A stretch of DNA of 61,060 nucleotides, taken from positions 1 through 61,060 of the forward strand of contig NZ_JAME01000030.1 of assembly GCF_000521865.1 (NCBI RefSeq), read 5' to 3'. Both the position numbers and the translations under genes were made by a program. The notes under the pieces are model-generated. The model did not search any database and had not been told where the DNA came from. It saw only the letters and a list, made by a program, of their open reading frames with translations. Source of the stretch: Roseivivax isoporae LMG 25204. GTDB lineage: Bacteria > Pseudomonadota > Alphaproteobacteria > Rhodobacterales > Rhodobacteraceae. Below are positions 1 through 10,083 of the stretch, in pieces. How positions within the stretch are numbered: position 1 is the stretch's first letter; each line of letters opens with the position of its first letter.

Positions 1-24
1 GGCGCGACTGCGGCGCGCCGACGC

Positions 25-40
25 GTTTCCGATGGGAAAC
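25..40. repeat. Short inverted repeat upstream of nadK
   Basis: GTTTCC and GGAAAC face each other across four bases, about 150 bases before the NAD kinase start. A second small inverted repeat, TGTGT/ACACA, lies at 57-72. They may be operator sites or chance palindromes. I see no gene in positions 1-188. Confidence 0.25.
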
Positions 41-188
41 TAGCCGCTGGCGAGGGTGTGTAAAGCGACACAGGCGACGCAAGTAAAGGGGAAGGCGACA
101 TCCGGTGCCCCCTGTCGCGCACCCCCGCTGGTCTCGGGGGAAAACTTGTGCTTGTTTCGGACCCGAACGGACACGACAGGAAACGACC

Positions 189-950
189 ATGTCGCTGAGG
201 ATCGCCTTCACCGCCTCGGATGCGCCCATCGCCGAGGCAGCCAAGGCGGCGCTGACGCGGGTCTACGGCGATCACGCGGAACGCGGCGCGGACGTGATCG
301 TGGCCCTGGGCGGTGACGGGTTCATGCTGCAGACGCTGCACCGGACGCAGGCGCTCGCGGTGCCGGTCTACGGCATGAACCGCGGCACCGTGGGCTTCCT
401 CATGAACGAGTATTCCGAGCACGGGCTCGAGGAACGGCTCGCCGCCGCCGAGGAGGCGGTCCTGAACCCGCTCTCGATGCACGCGCGCACCGCGGACGGG
501 GCGGCGCACGAGGCGCTCGCCATCAACGAGGTGTCGCTGCTGCGGCAGGGGCCGCAGGCGGCGCGGCTGCGCATCAGCGTCGACGGCCGCCTGCGCATGG
601 CCGAGCTCGTCTGCGACGGCGCGCTGGTGGCGACGCCCGCTGGCTCGACCGCCTACAACTATTCCGCCCACGGGCCGATCCTGCCCATCGGCGCCGACGT
701 GCTGGCGCTGACCGCGATGTCGGCCTTCCGCCCGCGGCGCTGGCGCGGCGCGCTGCTGCCAAAGACCGCCGAGGTGACCTTCGAGGTGTTGAACGGCGAG
801 AAGCGGCCGGTGATGGCCGAGGCGGATTCGCGGTCGGTGCGCGACGTGGTGCGCGTCGACATCCGCTCGGAGCCCTCGATCGCGCACCGGGTCCTGTTCG
901 ATCCCGGCCACGGCCTGGAGGAGAGGCTGATCCGCGAGCAGTTCGTCTGA
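189..950 (+). CDS. nadK: NAD kinase
   Basis: Predicted cytoplasmic ATP-NAD kinase (253 aa) that phosphorylates NAD to NADP. The family GGDG motif is at residues 41-44 ([10 protein letters not shown]) and the [10 protein letters not shown] segment follows. The C-terminal half has the substrate-site stretch [18 protein letters not shown] chose the ATG at 189 because AGGAAACG lies just upstream and because the earlier in-frame Met at 105 adds 28 residues that do not resemble the family. The length fits short alphaproteobacterial NAD kinases. The gene stands alone, ahead of a DUF4396 gene on the same strand. NADPH demand links it loosely to the malic enzyme further along. Confidence 0.95.
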   Translation: MSLRIAFTASDAPIAEAAKAALTRVYGDHAERGADVIVALGGDGFMLQTLHRTQALAVPVYGMNRGTVGFLMNEYSEHGLEERLAAAEEAVLNPLSMHARTADGAAHEALAINEVSLLRQGPQAARLRISVDGRLRMAELVCDGALVATPAGSTAYNYSAHGPILPIGADVLALTAMSAFRPRRWRGALLPKTAEVTFEVLNGEKRPVMAEADSRSVRDVVRVDIRSEPSIAHRVLFDPGHGLEERLIREQFV

Positions 951-996
951 GGCCGCCGCGGCGGGAACGCATCCGCGACGGCGTGGTTGGACGGGC

Positions 997-1689
997 ATGG
1001 ACACCCTGCGCAGCTTCCTCGATTCGCCCCTCTTCCTCGGGCTCTGGCTCGCGACGATGGTGCCGAGCGTCGTCTGGACGATCCGTGACCTCCGGACCCG
1101 CAACGCGCACCTGATGCCCCTGATGAAGCTCGTCTGGACGCTGACCGTGGCCTATTCGGGCGTGCTGGGGCTGCTGATCTACCGCTGGTCGGGGCGCAAG
1201 GAGATCGCCGACGACACGCTCGGCCGGCGCGGCTTCCGGTCGGTGTCGCATTGCTATTCGGGCTGCGGCATGGGCGAGATCCTGGGCGTTCTGGTGGCCG
1301 CGGGCCTCCTGCAGCTCGGGAACCTCTGGGTGTCGGTCACGACCTTCACGCTGGCCTACCTCTTCGGCTACGCGCTGACCGTGGGTCCGCTGGTGCAGGG
1401 CGGCATGGCGCCGCGACAGGCGCTGAAGGACGCGGCGCTCGCCGAAACGCCCTCGATCACGGTGATGGAGGTGACGGCCATCGGCGTCAGCCTCTGGCTC
1501 GCCGCCGGCGCGGGCATGGGCGAGGTGCGGTTCTGGACCGCGCTCATCGTGTCGCTGTCCTGCGGGCTGCTCGTCGCCTGGCCGGTCAACGTGCTGCTGA
1601 TCCGCGCCGGCGTGAAGCAGGGCATGATGGACCCGCGCCACACCCATCACGGGCAGGGCGCTGTCCGCCAGGGTCACGTCCGCGGATAG
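997..1689 (+). CDS. DUF4396 domain membrane protein
   Basis: A 230-residue inner-membrane protein with about six hydrophobic helices (roughly residues 12-30, 44-62, 92-110, 112-132, 152-172 and 178-200). The HCYSGCGMGE segment at residues 85-94 and the later GPLVQGGM stretch look like the DUF4396 family, whose function is unknown. Conserved His and Cys (H85, C86, C90) could bind a metal, which is inference. The C-terminus is His-rich (DPRHTHHGQG). The last 16 bases overlap the convergent propionyl-CoA synthetase gene. Confidence 0.8.
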   Translation: MDTLRSFLDSPLFLGLWLATMVPSVVWTIRDLRTRNAHLMPLMKLVWTLTVAYSGVLGLLIYRWSGRKEIADDTLGRRGFRSVSHCYSGCGMGEILGVLVAAGLLQLGNLWVSVTTFTLAYLFGYALTVGPLVQGGMAPRQALKDAALAETPSITVMEVTAIGVSLWLAAGAGMGEVRFWTALIVSLSCGLLVAWPVNVLLIRAGVKQGMMDPRHTHHGQGAVRQGHVRG

Positions 1690-3566
1690 CCGAGCGCCGC
1701 GATGCTGCCGCGGATCTCGTCGAGGATCGCGGGATCGTCGATCGTCGCGGGCAGCTTGAAATCCTCGCCGTCGGCGATGGCGGCCATCGTCCGGCGCAGG
1801 ATCTTGCCCGACCGGGTCTTCGGCAGGCGGTCCACCACCTTGCAGAGCTTGAACGCCGCGACCGGGCCGATGTGGTCGCGCACGAGCGCGACGCATTCCT
1901 TCTCGACCTCCTCGTGCGGCCGGTTCACGCCCTTGGTCAGGCAGACGAAACCCATGGGCAGCTGGCCCTTGAGGTCGTCGCGCACGCCCACCACGGCGCA
2001 TTCGGCGACGTCGGGATGGGCGGCCAGCACCTCCTCCATCCCGCCGGTGGAGAGCCGGTGGCCCGCCACGTTGATGACGTCGTCGGTGCGCGCCATGATC
2101 CAGAGATAGCCGTCCGCGTCCTTCATGCCCGCATCGCCGGTCTCGTAGTAGCCCGGAAAGCGCGAGAGGTAGGCCTTTCGGAACCGCTCGCCCGCATTCC
2201 AGAGCGTGGGCAGGGTGCCCGGCGGCAGCGGCAGCCGGACCGCGATGGCGCCCAGCTCTCCGGCCGGCTTCTCGTTGCCCTGCTCGTCGAGGATTCGCAC
2301 GTCGTAGCCGGGCATCGCCACGGTGGGCGAGCCGATCTTGACCGGCAGAGCCTCGATGCCCACGGGGTTGCCGACGATGGGCCACCCGGTCTCGGTCTGC
2401 CACCAGTGGTCGTAGACGGGCTTGCCGGTCTTCTCCTGCGTCCACTCGATGGTGTCGGGATCGGCGCGTTCGCCGGCGAGGTAGATCGCGCGCAGCCGCG
2501 ACAGGTCGTGGCGGGCGATATGCTCGCCCTTCGGATCCTCGCGCTTGACCGCGCGGAAGGCCGTCGGCGCGGTGAAGAAGCTCGCGACCCCGTGTTCGGC
2601 GATCACCCGCCAGAATGTCCCGGCATCGGGCGTGCCGACGGGCTTGCCCTCGAACACGATGGTGGTGTTGCCGTGCACCAGCGGCGCGTAGCAGATGTAG
2701 CTGTGGCCCACGACCCAGCCCACGTCCGAGGCGGCCCAGAACACCTCGCCCGGGTCGACGCCGTAGATCGCCTTCATCGTCCAGTTGAGCGCGACGAGGT
2801 GGCCCGCGGTCGGCCGCACGACGCCCTTCGGCGCGCCGGTCGTGCCCGACGTGTAGAGGATGTAGGCGGGATGGTCGCCCTCGACCGGCACGCAGTCCGC
2901 GGGCGTCGCGCCATACTGGAATCCGTGCCAGTCGACGTCGCGGCCGGGCGTCAGCTGCGCCACCTCCTGCTCGCGCTGCAGGATCACGCAGAACTCGGGC
3001 TTGTGCGTTGCCTGCGCGATGGCGCCGTCCAGCAGCGGCTTGTAGTGCACCACGCGGCCCGGCTCGATCCCGCAGGAGGCGGCGAGGATCGCGCGCGGCT
3101 TGGCGTCGTCGATCCGCACGGCAAGCTCGTTCGCGGCGAAGCCGCCGAAGACGACGGAGTGGATCGCCCCGAGCCGCGCGCAGGCCAGCATCGCCTCGAC
3201 CGCCTCGGGCACCATGGGCATGTAGATGATGACGCGGTCGCCCTTTCCGACGCCCTTGGCGCGCAGGGCGCCGGCAAGCGTCGCCACGCGGTTGCGCAGC
3301 TCCGCGTAGGAAATCCAGCGCTTGGTGCCGGTCAGGGGGCTGTCGTGGATGATCGCCGTCTGCGCCCCGCGCCCGGCCTCGACATGGCGGTCGACGGCGT
3401 TCCAGCAGCCGTTCAGCATCCCGTCGGAAAACCAGTCGGAAATCCCGTCGCCGCGGTCGAACTGCGCCCGCGACGGCGGTGTGTGCCAGTCGATCCGCTT
3501 GGCTTCGGCCATCCAGTAAGCTTCGGGGTCGGCCTGCCAGCCGGCATAGACGTCCTGATAACCCAT
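1674..3566 (-). CDS. prpE: Propionyl-CoA synthetase (acetyl-CoA synthetase-like)
   Basis: AMP-forming acyl-CoA ligase of 630 aa, activating propionate (or acetate) to its CoA thioester. The N-terminal ACAS-type segment (residues about 5-60) is followed by the adenylation motif YTSGTTGAPKG (near residue 240), YDHWWQTETGW, and the C-terminal lysine motif LPKTRSGKILRR. ACS-family length and the VVFGGFAANELAVRIDDAKP stretch favour PrpE over a generic acyl-CoA ligase. The ATG at 3566 has a strong GGGAGGAG Shine-Dalgarno. The next gene upstream on this strand, malic enzyme, ends 150 bases away, so the two may be separately transcribed. Acetate versus propionate preference cannot be settled from sequence. 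Confidence 0.9.
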   Translation of the reverse strand: MGYQDVYAGWQADPEAYWMAEAKRIDWHTPPSRAQFDRGDGISDWFSDGMLNGCWNAVDRHVEAGRGAQTAIIHDSPLTGTKRWISYAELRNRVATLAGALRAKGVGKGDRVIIYMPMVPEAVEAMLACARLGAIHSVVFGGFAANELAVRIDDAKPRAILAASCGIEPGRVVHYKPLLDGAIAQATHKPEFCVILQREQEVAQLTPGRDVDWHGFQYGATPADCVPVEGDHPAYILYTSGTTGAPKGVVRPTAGHLVALNWTMKAIYGVDPGEVFWAASDVGWVVGHSYICYAPLVHGNTTIVFEGKPVGTPDAGTFWRVIAEHGVASFFTAPTAFRAVKREDPKGEHIARHDLSRLRAIYLAGERADPDTIEWTQEKTGKPVYDHWWQTETGWPIVGNPVGIEALPVKIGSPTVAMPGYDVRILDEQGNEKPAGELGAIAVRLPLPPGTLPTLWNAGERFRKAYLSRFPGYYETGDAGMKDADGYLWIMARTDDVINVAGHRLSTGGMEEVLAAHPDVAECAVVGVRDDLKGQLPMGFVCLTKGVNRPHEEVEKECVALVRDHIGPVAAFKLCKVVDRLPKTRSGKILRRTMAAIADGEDFKLPATIDDPAILDEIRGSIAALGYPRT

Positions 3567-3715
3567 TGCGCACGCTCCTCCCTCGTACCGGGAAAGTCTT
3601 ACGCGCCCGAGGGACGGTGCGGCAAGCCGCCCGCGCGATGATTGCGCTAGCGCCGGGCCGGGCACCGCCGGGAAGCAGGGCAGGGCCGGAGGCGTCCGGC
3701 CCCGCGCCGCCGGGA

Positions 3716-5995
3716 TCAGCCGTACTTCGCGACCGGCGTGCCGGCGATCGCCGCCATGTTGAGCAGCCCGCGCGCGGTGATCGAGGGCGTGACGATGTGC
3801 GCGCGGTTGCCGAGACCCATGAGGATCGGCCCGACCTCGAGCCCGCCGGACTTGGCCTTGAGGATGTTGCGCACGCCCGAGGCCGCGTCGGCATGGCCGA
3901 AGATCAGCGTGTTGGCGGCGCCCTTCATCCGGTTGCCCGGGAACAGGCGTTCGCGCAGGTCGGGATCGAGCGCCGCCTCGACGCTCATCTCGCCCTCGAC
4001 GCAGAAATCGTTCGGCATCGACTGCAGCAGCGCCAGCGCCGCGCGCATGCGTTCGGCGGAATCGCTCGACTGGGTGCCGAAGTTCGACTGCGAGCAGAGC
4101 GCGATGTTCGGCACCACGCCGAAGCGGCGCACGTGGCGCGCGGCCCCCAGCACGACCTGTGCCAGCTCGTCGGGAGTGGGGCGCGTGTGCACGTGAGTGT
4201 CGGCGATAAAGAGCGGCCCGTCCTCGAGGATCATCAGCGACAGCGCGCCCTGCGGGTAGAGCGTCGGCGTGCCCAGCACCTGGCTCACGTAGTTCAGGTG
4301 CCAGCGGTACTCGCCGAAGGTGCCGCAGATCAGGCTGTCCGCCTCGTCGCGGTGCACCATCACCGCGCCGATGGCGGTGGTGTTGGTGCGCATGATCGCG
4401 CGGGCGAGGTCGGGCGTGACGCCGCGCCGGCACATGAGCTCGTGGTAGCTCTGCCAGTAGTCGCGGTAGCGCGGGTCGTTCTCGGGGTTCACGATGTTGA
4501 AGTCGCGCGCGGGCCGGATCTCGAGCCCCATGCGCTCGCAGCGCATCTCGATCACCTCGGGCCGGCCGATCAGGATCGGCTGCTCCGTCGTCTCCTCGAG
4601 GATGGCCTGCGCGGCGCGCAGCACGCGTTCGTCCTCGCCCTCGGCGAAGACGATGCGCCGCGACGCGCTTTGGGAGGCCTCGAAGACCGGGCGCATCAGC
4701 AGCGCCGAGCGGTAGACGCTGGCGTTGAGCTTGGCGCGGTAGGCCTCGATGTCGGGGATGGGCCGCTTGGCCACGCCCGATTCCATCGCCGCCCGCGCCA
4801 CCGCGACCGACACCGTCGCGGACAGCCGCGGGTCGAAGGGTTTCGGGATCAGGTAATCGGCGCCGAAGGTCAGCTGCTCGCCGCGATAGGCCGCCGCCGC
4901 CTCTGCCGAGGTCGTCGCGCGGGCGAGCGCGGCGATGCCCTCGACGCAGGCGATCTGCATCTCGTCGTTGATCTCGGTCGCGCCCACGTCGAGCGCGCCC
5001 CGGAAGATGAAGGGGAAGCAGAGGACGTTGTTGACCTGGTTGGGATAGTCCGACCGGCCCGTGGCGATGATCGCGTCCGGCACCGCGGCGCGCGCGTCGT
5101 CCGGCATGATTTCGGGATAGGGGTTCGCGAGCGCGAAGATGATCGGTCGCGCGGCCATCCTGCCGACCATCTCGGGCTTCAGCACGTTCGGCCCGGACAG
5201 CCCGAGGAAGAGGTCCGCCCCCTCGATCACGTCACCGAGCGCCCGCGGTCCGCCCGGCTGCGCGAACTCGGCCTTCTGGGGTGTCATGTCCTCGGTCCGG
5301 CCTTCGTGCACGAGCCCGTGCAGGTCGCAGAGCCAGACGTTCTCGCGCTTCACGCCGAGCTTCAGCAGCATGTTGAGGCAGGCGATGCCCGCCGCGCCGC
5401 CGCCCGTCGAGACGATCTTGATGTCCTCGAACCGCTTGCCCGCGACGCGCAGGGCGTTCGTGGCCGCCGCACCCACCACGATCGCGGTGCCGTGCTGGTC
5501 GTCGTGGAACACGGGGATGTTCATGCGCTCGCGGCAGATCTTCTCGACGATGAAGCAGTCGGGCGCCTTGATGTCCTCGAGGTTGATCGCGCCGAAGGTC
5601 GGCTCGAGCGCGCAGACGATCTCGGCCAGCTTCACCGGGTCGGGCTCGTTCAGCTCGATGTCGAAGCAGTCGATGCCCGAGAACTTCTTGAAGAGGACCG
5701 CCTTGCCTTCCATCACCGGCTTCGACGCGAGCGCGCCGATATTGCCGAGCCCGAGCACCGCGGTCCCGTTCGAGACGACCGCCACGAGGTTGCCGCGGGC
5801 GGTGTAGTCCTGCGCCGTCTCGGGGTCGGCCTTGATCTCGAGGCAGGCCTCCGCCACGCCGGGCGAATAGGCGCGGGCCAGGTCGCGACCGTTCGCCATG
5901 GGCTTCGTCGCGCGGATCTCGAGTTTGCCGGGCTTCGGATGCCGGTGATAGTCGAGCGCCTGCTGGCGCACCTGGTCGGTGGTCTGGTCGGACAC
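3716..5995 (-). CDS. maeB: NADP-dependent malic enzyme with C-terminal phosphotransacetylase domain
   Basis: A 759-residue two-domain protein that decarboxylates malate to pyruvate. Residues 1-160 are the malic N-terminal domain (NGTAVLGLGNIGALASKPV), and about 165-415 form the NAD(P)-binding domain (STGGGAAGIA). Residues about 430-759 resemble phosphate acetyltransferase (FAEGEDERVLRAAQ, LGNRAHIVTPS). This fusion is the usual large MaeB of Gram-negative bacteria, where the C-terminal domain is thought to be regulatory. The start is GTG at 5995 with a GGGGGAG Shine-Dalgarno. It lies divergent to the nucleoside-salvage operon across about 150 bases. Confidence 0.95.
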   Translation of the reverse strand: MSDQTTDQVRQQALDYHRHPKPGKLEIRATKPMANGRDLARAYSPGVAEACLEIKADPETAQDYTARGNLVAVVSNGTAVLGLGNIGALASKPVMEGKAVLFKKFSGIDCFDIELNEPDPVKLAEIVCALEPTFGAINLEDIKAPDCFIVEKICRERMNIPVFHDDQHGTAIVVGAAATNALRVAGKRFEDIKIVSTGGGAAGIACLNMLLKLGVKRENVWLCDLHGLVHEGRTEDMTPQKAEFAQPGGPRALGDVIEGADLFLGLSGPNVLKPEMVGRMAARPIIFALANPYPEIMPDDARAAVPDAIIATGRSDYPNQVNNVLCFPFIFRGALDVGATEINDEMQIACVEGIAALARATTSAEAAAAYRGEQLTFGADYLIPKPFDPRLSATVSVAVARAAMESGVAKRPIPDIEAYRAKLNASVYRSALLMRPVFEASQSASRRIVFAEGEDERVLRAAQAILEETTEQPILIGRPEVIEMRCERMGLEIRPARDFNIVNPENDPRYRDYWQSYHELMCRRGVTPDLARAIMRTNTTAIGAVMVHRDEADSLICGTFGEYRWHLNYVSQVLGTPTLYPQGALSLMILEDGPLFIADTHVHTRPTPDELAQVVLGAARHVRRFGVVPNIALCSQSNFGTQSSDSAERMRAALALLQSMPNDFCVEGEMSVEAALDPDLRERLFPGNRMKGAANTLIFGHADAASGVRNILKAKSGGLEVGPILMGLGNRAHIVTPSITARGLLNMAAIAGTPVAKYG

Positions 5996-6147
5996 GTCGT
6001 CTCTCCCCCCTCATCGTGTGCCGGGTCGGGCTAGCCGATTCCCCGCACAAGCGGAAGGCGTCACGGCATCACCCGGCACGCGGGCGGTCTTGCGTCCGGT
6101 CGCGGGCTCTGCGCACGATGAAGGCCCGGCATCGGAAGGAGCGGCAG

Positions 6148-6555
6148 GTGACGCAGGCGGACACGGACCTCAGGGATGCGGCGCGCGCGGTGCGCGAGAA
6201 CGCCTACGCGCCCTATTCGCGCTTCAAGGTGGGGGCGGCGCTGCGCACGCCTTCGGGGCGCGTCTTTTCCGGCTGCAACGTCGAGAATGTGGCCTATCCC
6301 GAGGGCACCTGCGCCGAGGCGGGCGCCATCGCCGCCATGGTCGCCGCGGGCGAGACGCGCATCGCCGCGGCCTACGTGGTCGCCGACAGCTCCGCGCCGG
6401 TGCCGCCCTGCGGCGGCTGCCGCCAGAAGATCGCGGAATTCGCGGATCCGGACGTGGTGGTGACGCTCGCGACCACCGCCGGCACAGAGACGTCGCTCAG
6501 GGTCGCGGAGCTTCTGCCCGGGGCCTTCGGCGCGGGACACATGGAGGGCGCGTGA
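6148..6555 (+). CDS. cdd: Cytidine deaminase
   Basis: Homotetramer-type cytidine/deoxycytidine deaminase (135 aa), converting cytidine to uridine. The zinc site is visible: the CAEAGAI motif supplies Cys and the catalytic Glu, and PPCGGCRQ supplies two more Cys. [14 protein letters not shown] is a family hallmark. I chose the GTG at 6148 because AAGGAG (6136-6141) is correctly spaced and the protein then begins like other Cdd. An ATG at 6118 would lack a site. This is the first gene of the salvage operon, and its stop overlaps the deoA start (GTGA). Confidence 0.95.
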   Translation: MTQADTDLRDAARAVRENAYAPYSRFKVGAALRTPSGRVFSGCNVENVAYPEGTCAEAGAIAAMVAAGETRIAAAYVVADSSAPVPPCGGCRQKIAEFADPDVVVTLATTAGTETSLRVAELLPGAFGAGHMEGA

Positions 6556-7874
6556 GCGACGCGCGCAGGGTGATCGCGACGCTGCGGCGCGGGGACAGCC
6601 CCCCGCCCGAAGACCTGGCCTGGTTCGCGGCGGGTCTGGCCGACGGCAGCGTCTCGGACGCGCAGGCGGGCGCCTTCGCCATGGCCATCTGCATGGGCGG
6701 GCTCGGGCCCGAGGGGCGCGCCGCGCTGACCTGCGCGATGCGCGATTCGGGCCGCGTCCTGACCTGGGATCTCGACGCGCCGGTCCTCGACAAGCATTCG
6801 ACGGGCGGCGTCGGCGACTGCGTGAGCCTCGTGCTGGCCCCCGCGCTCGCCGCCTGCGGCGTCTACGTGCCGATGATCTCGGGACGCGGCCTCGGACATA
6901 CCGGCGGCACCCTCGACAAGCTCGAGGCGATCCCGGGCGTGACCACGAGCCTCGATGCCGGGCGGTTCCGGCGGCTCGTGGCCGAGGCCGGCTGCGCCAT
7001 CGTCGGCGCCTCTGCCGACATCGCGCCCGCGGACCGCAGGCTCTACGCGGTGCGCGACGTGACCGCCACGGTCGACAGCCTCGACCTCATCACCGCCTCG
7101 ATCCTGTCGAAGAAGCTCGCCGCGGGGCTCGACGGGCTGGTCCTCGACGTCAAGGTCGGCTCGGGCGCGTTCATGAAGGACGACGCGCGGGCGCGGGCAC
7201 TGGCCGAGGCGCTCGTCGCCACCGCCTGCCGCGCGGGCTGCCCGACGACGGCGCTGATCACCGGCATGGACGAACCGGCCGCCCCCGCGCTCGGCAACGC
7301 GCTCGAGGTGGCGGCGGCAATGGCCGTGCTGACGGGCGCCGCGACGGGGCCGCTCCACGACCTGGCGACCGCGCTCGGGGGCGAGCTACTCGCCTCGGCC
7401 GGGCTCGCCGCGTCGGCCGCGTCGGGGGCGGAACGCGTGCGGGACGCCATCGCCGGGGGCGGCGCGGCCGAGCGTTTCGGCCGCATGGTCTACGGCATGG
7501 GCGGGCCGCGCACCTTCGTCGAGGACTGGGCGCGCTTTTTGCCCGGGGCGCCGGTGGTGCGCGAGGTTTCGGCGCCGGAGGCGGGCCATGTCACCGCCAT
7601 CGACGGCGAGGCGCTCGGACTGGCGGTGGTGGCGCTGGGCGGCGGCCGGCGGGTCGAAGGCGACCGGATCGACCCCGCGGTCGGCATCACCGACATGGTG
7701 CGCCTCGGCGCCCCGGTCGCGGCGGGCGCGCCGCTTGCACGGGTGCACGCCGCCCGCGAGGGCGCGGCGGACGCGGCGGCACGCGCGGTCGCGGCGGCGG
7801 TGACGATCCGCCCCGAACCGGGTCCCGTGCCGCCGCTCTTCCGCGGCCGGGTGGTCGACGAGGCACGACCGTGA
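6552..7874 (+). CDS. deoA: Thymidine phosphorylase
   Basis: Pyrimidine-nucleoside phosphorylase (440 aa) that cleaves thymidine or deoxyuridine with phosphate to give deoxyribose-1-phosphate and base. The glycosyltransferase family 3 signature [20 protein letters not shown] is complete. The phosphate-binding KHSTGGVGD and the catalytic [11 protein letters not shown] motifs are present. It starts at a GTG that overlaps the cdd stop by four bases, and its own stop overlaps the deoB GTG. Its product feeds the phosphopentomutase encoded next. Confidence 0.96.
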   Translation: MSDARRVIATLRRGDSPPPEDLAWFAAGLADGSVSDAQAGAFAMAICMGGLGPEGRAALTCAMRDSGRVLTWDLDAPVLDKHSTGGVGDCVSLVLAPALAACGVYVPMISGRGLGHTGGTLDKLEAIPGVTTSLDAGRFRRLVAEAGCAIVGASADIAPADRRLYAVRDVTATVDSLDLITASILSKKLAAGLDGLVLDVKVGSGAFMKDDARARALAEALVATACRAGCPTTALITGMDEPAAPALGNALEVAAAMAVLTGAATGPLHDLATALGGELLASAGLAASAASGAERVRDAIAGGGAAERFGRMVYGMGGPRTFVEDWARFLPGAPVVREVSAPEAGHVTAIDGEALGLAVVALGGGRRVEGDRIDPAVGITDMVRLGAPVAAGAPLARVHAAREGAADAAARAVAAAVTIRPEPGPVPPLFRGRVVDEARP

Positions 7875-9079
7875 CGCGCGCCTTCCTCGTCGTCCTCGAT
7901 TCCGTCGGCATCGGCGGGGCGCCCGATGCCGCGTCCTTCTTCAACGACGTCCGGCCCGACACCGGCGCCAACACGCTCCTGCACATCGCCGAGGCCTGCG
8001 CGTCGGGGCATGCCGAGACCGGCCGCTCGGGACCGCTGACGCTGCCGAACCTCGACCGGCTCGGGCTCGGCGCCGCGCTGGCCTGCGCGTCGGGGCAGGG
8101 GGCGCCCGGGCTGGGCGCCCCGCCCGAGGGACGCTGGGGAGCGGCGACCGAGATCAGCCCGGGCAAGGACACGCCCTCGGGGCACTGGGAACTCGCCGGC
8201 CTGCCGGTACCGTGGGACTGGCACTACTTTCCGCTCGAGGTGCCGGCCTTTCCGGCCGAGGTGATCGCGCGGGTGTCCGAGCTCGCCGGCACCGACGGCA
8301 TCCTCGGCGCCTGCCACGGCTCGGGCACCGTCATGCTCGACCGCTTCGGCGCCGAACACCTGCGGACCGTGCGGCCGATCTGCTACACCTCCGCCGACAG
8401 CGTGTTCCAGATCGCCGCGCACGAGGAGAGCTTTGGCCTCGAGCGGTTGCTCGCGCTCTGCGAGGGGATCGCGCCCATGCTGCACGAGATGCGCGTGGGC
8501 CGCGTCATCGCGCGCCCCTTCGTCGGGCAGGAGGGCGCGTTCCGGCGCACCGCGAACCGGCGCGACTATGCCATCGCGCCGCCCATGCCGGTGCTGACCG
8601 ACTGGGTGCAGCGGGCGGGGCAGCCGGTGATCGGCGTCGGCAAGATCGGCGACATCTTCTCGATGCGGGGGATCGACCGCGTGCTCAAGGGCGAGGACGC
8701 GGTGCTGATGGACCACCTCGACACGCTTGCGGACACCGCACCCGAGGGCGCGCTGGTCTTCGCCAACCTCGTCGAGTTCGATTCGCTCTGGGGCCACCGC
8801 CGCGACGTCGCGGGCTATGCCCGCGCGCTCGAATGGTTCGACGCGCGGCTCGGCACCTTCCTGCCGCGGCTCCGGCCGGGGGACCTCTTGTGCCTGACGG
8901 CCGATCACGGCAATGACCCCACGTGGCACGGCACCGACCACACCCGCGAGCGGGTGCCGGTGCTGGTCGCGGGATGCGGAACGGGGCCGGTCGGCCACGT
9001 GGCCTTCGCCGATGTCGCGGCGTCGGTCGCGGCGCATCTCGGGGTGACGGCGACGGGACCGGGACGGAGTTTCCTGTGA
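7871..9079 (+). CDS. deoB: Phosphopentomutase
   Basis: Manganese-dependent phosphopentomutase (402 aa) of the alkaline phosphatase superfamily, interconverting ribose/deoxyribose 1- and 5-phosphates. Metal-site motifs are visible: VLDSVGIGG at the N-terminus, DTGANTL, and [16 protein letters not shown] near the C-terminus. KDTPSGHWE carries the threonine that is phosphorylated in the catalytic cycle of this family. Length is typical. GTG start overlaps deoA by four bases. The TGA overlaps the add ATG by one base. Confidence 0.97.
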   Translation: MTRAFLVVLDSVGIGGAPDAASFFNDVRPDTGANTLLHIAEACASGHAETGRSGPLTLPNLDRLGLGAALACASGQGAPGLGAPPEGRWGAATEISPGKDTPSGHWELAGLPVPWDWHYFPLEVPAFPAEVIARVSELAGTDGILGACHGSGTVMLDRFGAEHLRTVRPICYTSADSVFQIAAHEESFGLERLLALCEGIAPMLHEMRVGRVIARPFVGQEGAFRRTANRRDYAIAPPMPVLTDWVQRAGQPVIGVGKIGDIFSMRGIDRVLKGEDAVLMDHLDTLADTAPEGALVFANLVEFDSLWGHRRDVAGYARALEWFDARLGTFLPRLRPGDLLCLTADHGNDPTWHGTDHTRERVPVLVAGCGTGPVGHVAFADVAASVAAHLGVTATGPGRSFL

Positions 9080-10083
9080 TGGACGAGGACCAGATCGCGC
9101 ACGTGGCGGACCTGCCCAAGGTCGAGCTGCACCTGCATCTCGAAGGCGCGGCGCCGCCGGCGCTGATCCGCGGCATCGCCGCCGAGAAACACGTCGACCT
9201 CTCGGGCGTGTTCCGCCCGGACGGCGGGTATGCCTTCAGCGACTTCGTGCACTTCCTGTCGGTCTACGAGGCCGCGACGGGCGTGCTGAAGACGCCCGCG
9301 GACTATGCCCGCCTGACGCGCGCGGTGCTCGAGGAAAGCGCCGCAAACGGCGTCGTCTACTCGGAAACCTTCCTGTCTCCCGATTTCTGCGGGGGCGGCG
9401 ACCTGTCGGCCTGGCGGGACTACCTCGCCGCGATCCGCGAGACGGCGGAGGCCGCGGAGCGCGACATGGGCGTGACCCTGCGCGGGGTCGTCACCTGCAT
9501 CCGTCATTTCGGCCCCGACAAGGCGCGCGCGGCGGCGCGCTGCGCGGCCGAGACCGCGGGCGACTGGCTCGTGGGTTTCGGCATGGGCGGGGACGAGAAC
9601 CGCGGCGAGCAGAAGGATTTCGCCTATGCCTTCGACATGGCGCGCGAGGCGGGGCTGGGCCTGACCACCCACGCGGGCGAGTGGCGCGGGCCGGCCGAGG
9701 TGCGCGCGGCGATCGACGTGCTGGGCGTGTCGCGCGTCGGCCACGGTGTCCGCGCGGTCGAGGACCCGGCGCTGGTCGAGGAGCTGGCCGAGCGCGGCAT
9801 CGCGCTCGAGGTCTGCCCGGGCTCGAACGTCGCGCTGGGCGTCTACCGGAAGCTTTCCGCGCACCCGATCGAGACCCTGCGCGGCAAGGGCGTGAAGGTC
9901 AGCGTGTCGACCGACGACCCGCCGTTCTTCCACACCACCATGAAGGACGAATACCGCAACCTTGCCAGGACCTTCGGCTGGGATGCCGATGTGCTGCGCG
10001 AGCTCAACCGGACCGCCCTCGACACCGCCTTCTGCGACGCGGCCACCCGCACCCGCATCGCCAAGCGACTGGAGACGCCATGA
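9079..10083 (+). CDS. add: Adenosine deaminase
   Basis: Zinc-dependent adenosine deaminase (334 aa), converting adenosine/deoxyadenosine to inosine/deoxyinosine. The metal-binding HLHLEGA is near residue 17, THAGEW provides the central His/Glu, GHG follows, and STDDPPFF contains the catalytic Asp pair. The amidohydrolase-type barrel length is normal. The ATG overlaps the deoB stop by one base, and the stop overlaps the upp ATG (ATGA), so translation is probably coupled along the operon. A related adenine deaminase is an alternative, but HLHLEGA with ADA-type spacing supports Add. Confidence 0.93.
   Translation: MDEDQIAHVADLPKVELHLHLEGAAPPALIRGIAAEKHVDLSGVFRPDGGYAFSDFVHFLSVYEAATGVLKTPADYARLTRAVLEESAANGVVYSETFLSPDFCGGGDLSAWRDYLAAIRETAEAAERDMGVTLRGVVTCIRHFGPDKARAAARCAAETAGDWLVGFGMGGDENRGEQKDFAYAFDMAREAGLGLTTHAGEWRGPAEVRAAIDVLGVSRVGHGVRAVEDPALVEELAERGIALEVCPGSNVALGVYRKLSAHPIETLRGKGVKVSVSTDDPPFFHTTMKDEYRNLARTFGWDADVLRELNRTALDTAFCDAATRTRIAKRLETP

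Noticed and set aside
574-3894. Very long open frame antisense to nadK, prpE and maeB
   Set aside because: Arg/Ala/Pro-rich translation with no family motifs. It is the typical shadow of GC-rich codons opposite real genes.
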